Of a stretch of DNA of 6,182 nucleotides, positions 1-5,706 are shown in pieces. This DNA comes from Nitrososphaeria archaeon. GTDB lineage: Archaea > Thermoproteota > Nitrososphaeria > Geothermarchaeales > JDFR-13. Every line of letters begins with the position of its first letter. Position 1 is the stretch's first letter. The notes beneath the pieces are model-generated. The model made no database searches and was not told the origin of the DNA. It saw only the letters and a program-made list of their open reading frames with translations. Both the position numbers and the translations under genes were made by a program. The stretch covers positions 1-6,182 of the forward strand of contig JALTNJ010000095.1 of NCBI GenBank assembly GCA_027000765.1, in the 5' to 3' direction.

Positions 1-959
1 CAGAGCCCTACATATGTTTCTATGGCGGGGACCCCTTGATGAGGGTAGATCTGATAAAGCTTATCATGGATGAGATCCCCGCTAAGAGATACATTATCCA
101 GACAAATGCCTTAAACCTCAGTAAGCTAGGTAGGGAGTATATCAGGAGGATAGATACCCTGCTTGTATCGATCGATGGACGGGAGGAGACGACTGACTAT
201 TATAGGGGGAAGGGAGTATATAAGAAGGTTCTCGAGGGTATCCGGTGGGCTAGGAGAAACGGGTTTAAAGGTGATCTAGTCGCTCGAATGGCTGTATCAA
301 GTAATACAGATATCTTTGAAGACGTTGTACACCTCATATCACTGGAGGATCCCAAGTTTAACCATGTACATTGGCAACTGGATGTCCTATGGGATTATCC
401 CCCGGCTCAGAGATATGATGATTTTGATAAGTGGGCTAGTGAGAGTTATAACCCTGGGATATCCCGTCTGATTAGATACTGGGTTGATGAGATGGAGGAG
501 GGCTATGTACCTGGAATAGCTCCGTTTAAAGGCATTGTATATAGTATGTTAACAGGTGAGAACACTAGGCGCCTTAGATGCGGATCTGGGATAGATGCAT
601 TTGGAATATCCACTGATGGAAAGATAATAGCATGTCCAATAGCTCCAGAATACAAGTTTAATGTAGTGGGTGATATATGGAGGTCAAAGCCCAATCAGCT
701 ACCCTATTCCTCGGTTGTAGGCGGTCCATGTAAATCATGTGAATATTATGAGTTGTGTGGAGGAAGATGTCTATTCGCTAATAAAACGATGTTATGGGGT
801 GAAGAGGGGTTTAAAAAGGTGTGTGGCACCGTAATCCACTTAATCGATGAATTGAGGAGGGCCTTACCAAGGATTAGAAATATATTAGAAAGGGGTATTG
901 TAAAGATGGATATGTTGAGGTATCCTCCGTATACCAATAGCGTCGAGATTATTCCCTAG
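1..959 (+). CDS. Radical SAM/SPASM enzyme, N-terminus cut off by window edge
   Basis: The open frame reaches the left edge; its first complete codon is at 3-5. The visible start codons at 36 and 39 are internal, because the frame before them already encodes CFYGGDP, the conserved GGEP-type motif that follows the CxxxCxxC cluster motif in radical SAM enzymes. The catalytic CxxxCxxC itself should lie just outside the window. The C-terminal part carries a full SPASM pattern. Counting from the first complete codon, cysteines fall at about 193, 211, 243, 246, 252, 256 and 274, fitting C-x(n)-G-x4-C, then C-x2-C-x5-C-x3-C, then a last C. That pattern predicts two auxiliary 4Fe-4S clusters, as in enzymes maturing peptides or proteins. 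The context around the first two cysteines (CGSGIDAFGIS and CPIAPE) resembles, from memory, an archaeal peptide-modifying family (TIGR04084, AF1577-like). The substrate is unknown, and no small precursor peptide gene is visible beside it. The stop is TAG at 957-959, converging on eL13. Confidence 0.88.
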   Translation, partial: EPYICFYGGDPLMRVDLIKLIMDEIPAKRYIIQTNALNLSKLGREYIRRIDTLLVSIDGREETTDYYRGKGVYKKVLEGIRWARRNGFKGDLVARMAVSSNTDIFEDVVHLISLEDPKFNHVHWQLDVLWDYPPAQRYDDFDKWASESYNPGISRLIRYWVDEMEEGYVPGIAPFKGIVYSMLTGENTRRLRCGSGIDAFGISTDGKIIACPIAPEYKFNVVGDIWRSKPNQLPYSSVVGGPCKSCEYYELCGGRCLFANKTMLWGEEGFKKVCGTVIHLIDELRRALPRIRNILERGIVKMDMLRYPPYTNSVEIIP

Positions 960-1155
960 ACTCCTCCAATATTTTCTTTAATGCCTCCACGTTCTCCTCA
1001 TGAATAGATTTTCTTCTCTTGTCGACGTATATCCCTAGTCTCCTCGCCATATCTAGTGTAATCCCTGCTGCCTTCAACTCACCTATACTGAATCCCCGGC
1101 CGATCCTCTTCTGCCTCTTCCTAGTACCTGGTTTATATACTTGTGAGGAGACCAT
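949..1155 (-). CDS. rpl13e: Large-subunit ribosomal protein eL13 (L13e)
   Basis: This 68-residue basic protein matches the short archaeal form of eL13, a component of the 50S subunit. Recognisable family segments are GRGFSIGELKAAG at residues 19-31 and DKRRKS followed by HEENVEALKK in the C-terminal half. The length is right for a complete archaeal gene; eukaryotic eL13 is much longer. The ATG at 1155 is favoured because GAGGTGGT, a good match to the crenarchaeal Shine-Dalgarno consensus, sits 5 nt upstream (plus-strand 1161-1168). A TATA box at about 1203-1217 gives the gene its own promoter. The last 11 bp overlap the end of the convergent radical SAM gene. The family is typical of Crenarchaeota and related lineages, so the gene is also the best taxonomic marker in the window. 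Confidence 0.93.
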   Translation of the reverse strand: MVSSQVYKPGTRKRQKRIGRGFSIGELKAAGITLDMARRLGIYVDKRRKSIHEENVEALKKILEESRE

Positions 1156-1160
1156 GGAGC

Positions 1161-1168
1161 ACCACCTC
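1161..1168 (-). promoter_or_regulatory. Shine-Dalgarno site of the eL13 gene
   Basis: On the minus strand this reads GAGGTGGT, with 5 nt before the ATG at 1155. It closely matches the archaeal anti-Shine-Dalgarno complement GAGGTGAT and fixes the eL13 start. It shows that the eL13 mRNA has a leader and is not leaderless. Confidence 0.75.
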
Positions 1169-1202
1169 TAACTTTCTCAAGTGGTATCTTTTTTATAGAA
1201 GC

Positions 1203-1217
1203 TTTATATAAATATTT
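1203..1217 (-). promoter_or_regulatory. TATA box and BRE of the eL13 promoter
   Basis: The minus strand reads AAATATTTATATAAA, preceded by a purine-rich GGGAGGG stretch suitable as a TFB recognition element. A TATA box centred near 1210 predicts transcription starting around 1180-1186. That leaves a leader of about 25-30 nt containing the Shine-Dalgarno site. The element lies between the CBS gene stop and eL13, so eL13 can be transcribed independently of its upstream neighbour. Confidence 0.65.
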
Positions 1218-1225
1218 CCCTCCCT

Positions 1226-1714
1226 CTATTCGTAGATCTTCGATGGGGGCGGGGCTTCCCTCGCCAATGCATTAAACAACATATTCTCCAGCTTCATCTG
1301 GTAGGCAAGTATCTTAGCGAGGTCGCTTGCCGTGACCACTCCTACAAGCCTATTCTCCTTATTTACTACAATGAGCTTCCTCACTTTATTCTTAGCCATT
1401 ATCAAAGCTGCATCGGTTAGGAGGGAGTCCTCGATAACTGCTATAATGGGGGATGACATAACGTCCTCAGCCTTAACTTCCTTAGGATCCTTATCCTCAG
1501 CCAATACCCTTCTAACCAGGTCTCTTTCAGTTATTATACCCACCACTCTCTCTTTCTCCATTACAAGGCTATAGCTACTCCTAGCCTCAGCCATCTTCTT
1601 AGCAACCTCAATTATCGGGTCTTCTACACTGACTACAACTAACTGTGTTCTCATTACATCTTTTACCTTAGCCTTAATCACTTTATCAACTGCCCCCTCA
1701 AACTCTTCATACAT
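1226..1714 (-). CDS. Two-CBS-domain protein, ligand unknown
   Basis: The 162-residue protein is almost entirely a tandem CBS pair (Bateman module). CBS1 spans about residues 17-72 and ends in GIITERDL; CBS2 spans about 82-136 and ends in GVVTASDL. Both open with the typical DVM motif. The T-x-x-D positions in each repeat are those that commonly contact ribose or phosphate of bound adenine nucleotides (AMP, ATP, SAM) in this fold. There is no signal peptide, membrane segment or fused catalytic or DNA-binding domain, so it probably acts as a soluble ligand sensor on a partner. The ATG at 1714 is the only plausible start, since an in-frame TAA lies two codons upstream. A short GTGAT (plus-strand 1720-1724) sits 5 nt before it and could serve as a weak Shine-Dalgarno. 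The gene is divergent from the thiamine operon, and a role there is possible but undemonstrated. Confidence 0.9.
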   Translation of the reverse strand: MYEEFEGAVDKVIKAKVKDVMRTQLVVVSVEDPIIEVAKKMAEARSSYSLVMEKERVVGIITERDLVRRVLAEDKDPKEVKAEDVMSSPIIAVIEDSLLTDAALIMAKNKVRKLIVVNKENRLVGVVTASDLAKILAYQMKLENMLFNALAREAPPPSKIYE

Positions 1715-1728
1715 TAATTATCACTAAA

Positions 1729-1764
1729 ATTCATATATTATCTTATTAAATACCTAGTTATACA
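1729..1764 (-). promoter_or_regulatory. Probable promoter region of the CBS gene
   Basis: Several AT-rich TATA-like stretches are readable on the minus strand here: ATTTAATAAG near 1742-1751, AATATATGA near 1730-1738, and TATAAC near 1757-1762. They sit about 15 to 50 nt upstream of the ATG at 1714, so the transcript probably has a very short leader or none. I cannot choose between them from sequence alone. The left copy of the near-palindromic motif (1751-1760) falls inside this region, so a protein bound there would meet TBP or TFB at this promoter. Confidence 0.4.
1751..1760. promoter_or_regulatory. Candidate operator, left copy (TACCTAGTTA)
   Basis: This 10-bp site is the exact reverse complement of the site at 1853-1862. 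It is itself nearly palindromic, with CTAG at the centre and one mismatched base pair, and the flanking A/T at 1750 and 1761 extends the symmetry to 12 bp. It lies within the CBS gene promoter region. Near-palindromy plus a second copy at the opposite promoter is the pattern expected for a dimeric regulator, but no binding protein can be named from the sequence. Confidence 0.4.
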
Positions 1765-1830
1765 AATAATTCATATAGATACAATGAATTTTAAGGTTTT
1801 GTTGTTTCTTATCTACATATAACAGTAGTA

Positions 1831-1850
1831 TGAAAATTTTATATATTATT
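1831..1850 (+). promoter_or_regulatory. BRE and TATA box of the thiamine operon promoter
   Basis: A GAAAA stretch (1832-1836), suitable as a BRE, is followed by TTTATATATT at about 1838-1847. Transcription would begin near 1866-1870, roughly 10 nt before the ATG at 1879. The leader is therefore too short for a riboswitch, and no Shine-Dalgarno site is seen. This fits the crenarchaeal habit of nearly leaderless first genes and Shine-Dalgarno-led internal genes. Confidence 0.6.
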
Positions 1851-1852
1851 TT

Positions 1853-1862
1853 TAACTAGGTA
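1853..1862. promoter_or_regulatory. Candidate operator, right copy (TAACTAGGTA)
   Basis: This is the exact reverse complement of 1751-1760, extended by flanking T and A to a 12-bp near-palindrome at 1852-1863. It sits between the TATA box and the predicted transcription start of the cytX-thiDN-thiW operon, the usual place for an archaeal repressor to block polymerase recruitment. Archaeal thiamine genes are known to be controlled by ThiR, an HTH protein with a ThiN-like sensor domain. Whether this motif is a ThiR site is my inference, and I do not recall the published ThiR motif well enough to compare. Confidence 0.42.
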
Positions 1863-1878
1863 AATAAAATTAATAAAG

Positions 1879-3186
1879 ATGTATGTTATTGAGAAGAATT
1901 TGTGGTCTGAAATGGGTATTAAAATAAAGTCTCCTCCAGAGTGGGGCATCGACCGAGTTCCAGAAAAGATCAAGGAGCTGAGGACCATCGATTTCTTTGT
2001 TTTATGGAGTAGCCTAGGTATAGGATTGCTAGTGTTCGAAGCTGGAGCCTTCCTCTCCCGGCCGTTCGAGGAATGGGGTTTCGGCCTTGGCCTTGGAGAG
2101 GCGTTTATAGTCTCTCTGCTGGGGTCTATCATAGGTAGCTTCCTATTGGCGGCTGTAGGTGTTATAGGTGCTAGGGAGTCTATCCCTACTATGGTCTCGC
2201 TCAGACCTGGATTCGGTATATTCGGCTCTTATCTACCAACTGTACTAAATATTATTCAGTTGGTTGGATGGGCGTCATTTGAATTAATTATAATGGGTGA
2301 GGCTGCGGAGTCATTATCTGGACTGCCCAGTCCAATATGGGTCTTACTATTCGGTATATGGGCCTTTATAATGGCTATATGGGGACCGTCTAGGGTTGTT
2401 AGAGAGTGGCTTGAGAAATTCGCCATATGGTTTGTCTACGGCTCCACAATATGGATTACATATATGATCATGACCTCGGGAGCGATCCCTGCCCCAGTAT
2501 TTAGGGGAACTGATTTATCCACGTTTCTACTTGCCTTAGATCTTGTAATCGCGATGCCCGTATCATGGATACCCCTTATATCCGACTATAATAGGTTTGC
2601 TAGAAAGCCGGAGGATAGCTTTAGAGGAACCTTCTTCGGGTATCTGCTGGCAAATACATGGTTCTATTTCCTAGGTGCAGCCTTATACCTCCTCTATCCA
2701 GGTGAGTCTATAGTAAGGAGTATCGCTATACTCTTCTTCGGTAATGTGGCTCTGCTGCTGATCCTCGTTGACGAGACTGATAATGCATTCGCAGACATAT
2801 ACTCTGCCGCAGTCTCACTACAGAATATAAATCCTAGGATTAGACAGTGGATATATGCCTTGGCAGTCACGGTTATAAGCATTGGAATCGCGTTAACCAT
2901 TCCTCTTCGTGAGTATGAGAACTTCCTCCTACTAATCGGAGCCAGCTTCATACCCGTAACAGCAATCCTCTTGGTAGACTACTTTATTGTCCGCGGCAAG
3001 TCCTACGACGATGAATTACTGTATAAAAAGCCTTTCTCAGTAAGGCCTCAAGCTATCATAACATGGGTAGTCGGATTCATAGCCTACAATGTCTTTGTCT
3101 CAATATATCCGGTGATGGGTGCCACACTACCTACTCTGGGGGTGACTGCATTGATATACTATGTTCTATCAATTATATGGAGGTGA
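1879..3186 (+). CDS. cytX: NCS1-family transporter, CytX-like, probable HMP importer
   Basis: The 435-residue integral membrane protein has about twelve hydrophobic segments, near residues 38-57, 73-95, 118-137, 152-170, 180-200, 213-233, 251-272, 276-297, 325-342, 348-370, 391-408 and 417-434. Family marks of the nucleobase:cation symporter-1 group are visible. The N-terminal PPEWGIDRVP precedes the first helix. The loop MVSLRPGFGIFGSYLP lies at about 105-120, SWIPLISDYNRFARKP at 229-244, and DNAFADIYSAAVSLQNI around 301-317. NCS1 proteins take up purines, cytosine, hydantoins and related compounds with a cation. The CytX branch is predicted to import hydroxymethylpyrimidine (HMP), and the thiDN gene directly downstream supports that substrate here. 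The specificity is inferred from context, not from a residue I can point to. The ATG at 1879 has no Shine-Dalgarno and follows a very short predicted leader; Met12 is a less likely alternative. The TGA stop lies inside the Shine-Dalgarno of thiDN. Confidence 0.85.
   Translation: MYVIEKNLWSEMGIKIKSPPEWGIDRVPEKIKELRTIDFFVLWSSLGIGLLVFEAGAFLSRPFEEWGFGLGLGEAFIVSLLGSIIGSFLLAAVGVIGARESIPTMVSLRPGFGIFGSYLPTVLNIIQLVGWASFELIIMGEAAESLSGLPSPIWVLLFGIWAFIMAIWGPSRVVREWLEKFAIWFVYGSTIWITYMIMTSGAIPAPVFRGTDLSTFLLALDLVIAMPVSWIPLISDYNRFARKPEDSFRGTFFGYLLANTWFYFLGAALYLLYPGESIVRSIAILFFGNVALLLILVDETDNAFADIYSAAVSLQNINPRIRQWIYALAVTVISIGIALTIPLREYENFLLLIGASFIPVTAILLVDYFIVRGKSYDDELLYKKPFSVRPQAIITWVVGFIAYNVFVSIYPVMGATLPTLGVTALIYYVLSIIWR
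3179..3186 (+). promoter_or_regulatory. Shine-Dalgarno site of thiDN, overlapping the cytX stop
   Basis: GGAGGTGA lies 7 nt before the ATG at 3194 and contains the cytX TGA stop codon. It decides the thiDN start in favour of 3194 over the in-frame TTG at 3161, which lies within cytX. Its position suggests that ribosomes finishing cytX help translation of thiDN begin. Confidence 0.85.
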
Positions 3187-3193
3187 GAATCGG

Positions 3194-4570
3194 ATGATCA
3201 AGTTAAATATGTCTAGGAAGCTCCCGGTTGCAATGACCATAGCTGGTAGCGACTCTGGTGGAGGAGCAGGTATACAGGCGGATCTAAAGACCTTCGCTGC
3301 TTTTCAAGTCCATGGGACCTCGGCTATAACCGCTATAACTGCTCAGAATACATATTCAGTTACAGGGGTCCAGGCAATAGAACTTGATATTATTGAGAAG
3401 CAGATAAGGGCAGTTGTAGAGGATATGGGTGTGGATGCTGCTAAGACAGGGATGCTGTATAATACTCAGATAATCACTCGTGTTGCAGATGTCCTTAACG
3501 ACTATGATTTTCCTGTGGTAGTTGATCCAGTTATGGTGGCTAAGAGTGGTGCAGATCTTCTTTTACCCGAGGCGGTTGAGGCATTAGTAGACAAGCTTTT
3601 ACCTAGGGCATTGGTTGTAACTCCCAATAGGAGAGAGGCTGAGAAGCTGTCGGGGATATTGATCAATGATCTTAAGACGGCGAAGAAGGCTGCTAAAGAG
3701 ATTGCCTCTCTCGGTCCTAAGGGAGTTATTGTTAAGGGAGGCCATATCTCCGGCTCTACATCTACAGATGTATTTTACTATGAGGGTGAGTTTATTCTGT
3801 TGGAGTCGCCGAGGTATGATGATAAGACGACGCATGGAACTGGCTGTAGTTTCTCAGCGGCAATTGCAGCGGGATTAGCAAGGGGATATGATGCTGTGGA
3901 GGCTGTTAAGGAGGCTAAGGTATTCATATCAAACGCTATTAGATACGGCTTATTGATTGGAAAAGGCTATGGACCAGTCAATCCGATGACCATACTGTAT
4001 AGGGAGGCTTCGAGATACGCTACTATTAGGGAGTTGAGTGAGTTCCTGAACTGGCTCTCTAAACTAAAGGATGTAGGTAGGCTGGTTCCCGAAGTCGGTA
4101 TGAATGTCGCATATTCCACGATATATCCACTTGATACTAACGATATAGCTGCGGTGCCAGGTAGAATTAGGAGGATGCCTTATGGTGGTATAATATTCTC
4201 AACACCTGAATATGGGTCTAGTGACCATTTATCTAGGTATCTCCTCAAGATTAGGGAGTATGACGAGTCTATTAGGGTCGTGGTAAACATAAGATATGAC
4301 GAATATTTCCTATCACGGTTTAGGGAAATGGGGCTTAAAATATCTTATTATGACAGGAGGGAGGAGCCGGAGGAGATTAAGAATATTGAAGGAGCAACTG
4401 TTCCATGGGGTGTGGAGCAGGCTGTAAAGCACCTGGGTAGTGTGCCGGATGTAATTTATCATAAGGGTGATATTGGTAAGGAGCCTATGGTCGTCTTCTT
4501 CTCCAGGAGTCTGGATGAGGCTAAGAAGATAATCATGGGTGTTTTAGGAGGTGATGGAGATGAGGCTTAG
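3194..4570 (+). CDS. thiDN: ThiDN: HMP/HMP-P kinase fused to thiamine-phosphate synthase
   Basis: The 458-residue bifunctional enzyme makes thiamine phosphate from HMP and thiazole phosphate. Residues about 10-265 form a ribokinase-fold ThiD, which phosphorylates HMP to HMP-P and then HMP-PP. It shows TIAGSDSGGGAGIQADLKT at 15-33, DPVMVAKSG at 111-119, KGGH at 181-184, and the anion-hole motif THGTGCSFSAA at 213-223 with Cys218. Residues about 280-455 form ThiN, the archaeal replacement for ThiE, which couples HMP-PP to thiazole phosphate. It shows VPEVGMNVAY at 298-307, AAVPGRIRR at 319-327, SSDHLSRYLL at 342-351, VNIRYDE at 364-370 and GDIGKEP at 425-431. Arg324 and His345 appear to correspond to the catalytic Arg and His described for Pyrobaculum ThiN, with the same 21-residue spacing as I recall it. 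The ATG at 3194 is set by a strong Shine-Dalgarno; Met6 is an alternative. The last codons overlap thiW and include its ribosome binding site. Confidence 0.95.
   Translation: MIKLNMSRKLPVAMTIAGSDSGGGAGIQADLKTFAAFQVHGTSAITAITAQNTYSVTGVQAIELDIIEKQIRAVVEDMGVDAAKTGMLYNTQIITRVADVLNDYDFPVVVDPVMVAKSGADLLLPEAVEALVDKLLPRALVVTPNRREAEKLSGILINDLKTAKKAAKEIASLGPKGVIVKGGHISGSTSTDVFYYEGEFILLESPRYDDKTTHGTGCSFSAAIAAGLARGYDAVEAVKEAKVFISNAIRYGLLIGKGYGPVNPMTILYREASRYATIRELSEFLNWLSKLKDVGRLVPEVGMNVAYSTIYPLDTNDIAAVPGRIRRMPYGGIIFSTPEYGSSDHLSRYLLKIREYDESIRVVVNIRYDEYFLSRFREMGLKISYYDRREEPEEIKNIEGATVPWGVEQAVKHLGSVPDVIYHKGDIGKEPMVVFFSRSLDEAKKIIMGVLGGDGDEA
4547..4555 (+). promoter_or_regulatory. Shine-Dalgarno site of thiW, inside thiDN
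   Basis: GGAGGTGAT is a full match to the crenarchaeal Shine-Dalgarno and ends 4 nt before the ATG at 4560. The in-frame GTG (4551) and ATG (4554) lie inside this site and so cannot use it. It encodes the Gly-Gly-Asp near the ThiDN C-terminus, so the coding and signalling uses of these bases overlap. Confidence 0.85.
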
Positions 4571-5108
4571 TATAAGGATATCTATGATCGCGATATTCAC
4601 CGCATTAGGAGTATGGCTTGCACCACTCTGGTTCCCGATACTAACGTCAAGGGCGTTTCCATTCCAGCATATGATAAATGCATTGGCAGGTGTTATACTA
4701 GGGCCTATAGACGCCGTCATAATTGCATTTCTAATCGGAGTCATTAGGGTATCCTATAACCTGGGTAGCCCCTATGCATTTCCAGGTGGATTACCCGGTG
4801 GTTTTGTCGTTGGCTTGGCGAATATATTGCTTAGACGATATATGAGTAGGGGAAGGGCGGCGAAGATAGCTGTCTGGACGGAGCCGATAGGCACAGTCTT
4901 AATAGGAGCAACGTTGGCGGCGTTTATCGTAGCACCTTGGATCATGGATGTTAAGATGATGAGTATGTTATCTGAAAACGTTATACTAGGGCTGTTAACA
5001 TTATATGGAGGATGGGCGTTAAGTAGTTTTATAGGTGTTACAATAGCATTCTTCATTATAGTATTCATGGATAAGAGCGATCTTTTAAATAAGCTGGTGC
5101 GTGATTAG
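4560..5108 (+). CDS. thiW: ThiW, predicted thiazole-precursor transporter (ECF S-component-like)
   Basis: The 182-residue membrane protein has five or six hydrophobic segments, near residues 6-26, 38-62, 75-92, 103-125 and a long stretch 138-169. ThiW hallmarks are visible in order: FPFQHMINALAGVILGP at 33-49, AFLIGVIRVSYNLGS at 56-70, AFPGGLPGGFVVGL at 73-86, and TEPIGTVLIG at 107-116. ThiW is predicted to import the thiazole moiety of thiamine (hydroxyethylthiazole) and belongs to the substrate-binding S-component type of energy-coupling-factor transporters. Those normally need a separate EcfT membrane protein and ABC ATPases, and none is encoded in this window. The ATG at 4560 follows a full Shine-Dalgarno and overlaps the thiDN end by 11 bp. 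In-frame starts at 4551 and 4554 lie within that site and are unlikely. The end overlaps the next gene by 8 bp if that gene starts at 5101. Confidence 0.88.
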   Translation: MRLSIRISMIAIFTALGVWLAPLWFPILTSRAFPFQHMINALAGVILGPIDAVIIAFLIGVIRVSYNLGSPYAFPGGLPGGFVVGLANILLRRYMSRGRAAKIAVWTEPIGTVLIGATLAAFIVAPWIMDVKMMSMLSENVILGLLTLYGGWALSSFIGVTIAFFIIVFMDKSDLLNKLVRD

Positions 5109-5706
5109 GTTGCATCACATTGACGGGAAATGGATTCAGAGTATTCTAGGGAAGCGGACGCTCATAATAGGGGACGTCGGCACTGGTAAAACGAGGTTTA
5201 CAGCTGAGATCATAAAGAAGATGATCGACCTAGGATATGGGGATGATATCACGGTCATAGACCTAGGTCCAGAGACAAGCGGGGTAGGATCTAGATTAGC
5301 CACCTACCTCCCTAGGATAAAAAGGGTTAGGTACCTGCATCCACCTAAGCTATATGCACCTAGGTTGATGGCAAAGGACGTACGTGAGTTAAATAAATAC
5401 ATGGATGAAAACTATAAGATGGCTAAGGCTGTGATGGAGAAGTATCGAGTATCTCCAACTAAGATACTCGTCATCAACGACCTAACTATATTCCTGCATC
5501 GAGGGAGTGTCGATGAGCTAATGGATATAATCAAGGTTTCAGACACCTTTGTAGGTAATGCATACTATGGATCGTATATTATTGATAAATTTAATACTGG
5601 TATCGATTTAATTGAGAGGAAGCGGGTTGAGAAGCTCCTCGAGCACATGGATATATTGATAGATCTAAACAAGGGTGATGCCGATCATATTCCAGTCGAA
5701 GGATGA
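5101..5706 (+). CDS. Uncharacterised P-loop NTPase in the thiamine operon
   Basis: I do not recognise the family. The 201-residue soluble protein has a Walker A motif, GDVGTGKT at residues 24-31, after a short beta strand (TLIIG). A second strand, ITVIDLGPETSGVG at 50-63, has the D-x-x-P look of the switch region in Clp1/GPN and other SIMIBI-type NTPases. KILVINDLTIF at 121-131 is the best Walker B candidate, with Asp127. A charged helical stretch occupies about 90-117. There is no ABC signature (LSGGQ-like) and no Q-loop, so it is not an ordinary ECF or ABC ATPase for ThiW. It could be a small-molecule kinase or a regulatory ATPase; this is inference. The GTG at 5101 overlaps the thiW stop by 8 bp. 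The TTG at 5110, with GTGAT (5101-5105) as a 4-nt-spaced Shine-Dalgarno as in thiW, is an equally credible start. The end overlaps the next gene by 29 bp. Confidence 0.85.
   Translation: MIRLHHIDGKWIQSILGKRTLIIGDVGTGKTRFTAEIIKKMIDLGYGDDITVIDLGPETSGVGSRLATYLPRIKRVRYLHPPKLYAPRLMAKDVRELNKYMDENYKMAKAVMEKYRVSPTKILVINDLTIFLHRGSVDELMDIIKVSDTFVGNAYYGSYIIDKFNTGIDLIERKRVEKLLEHMDILIDLNKGDADHIPVEG

Noticed and set aside
503..694. Minus-strand open frame of 63 codons inside the radical SAM gene
   Set aside because: It is antisense to clearly conserved SPASM coding sequence, and its translation shows no recognisable family.
1189..1194. Run of six T on the plus strand, possible terminator
   Set aside because: It would only serve plus-strand transcription, which has no nearby gene ending there; on the coding strand of eL13 it is an A-run in the leader.
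1332..1574. Plus-strand open frame of 80 codons opposite the CBS gene
   Set aside because: Its Ser/Thr/Leu-rich translation is the mirror of the CBS repeats, and the minus-strand frame is the one with recognisable domains.
1768..1790. AATTCAT/ATGAATT 7-bp inverted repeat in the divergent region
   Set aside because: It is short, very AT-rich and symmetrical with neither promoter, so chance is an adequate explanation.
1839..2132. Minus-strand open frame of 97 codons covering the operon promoter and the cytX start
   Set aside because: It overlaps the TATA box and the conserved NCS1 N-terminus, and no homology is recognisable.
3161..3193. Earlier in-frame TTG start for thiDN
   Set aside because: It lies within cytX and has no Shine-Dalgarno, whereas GGAGGTGA is ideally placed for the ATG at 3194.
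4772..5068. Minus-strand open frame of 98 codons opposite thiW
   Set aside because: It is an antisense shadow of a membrane protein gene, and the plus strand carries the ThiW motifs.
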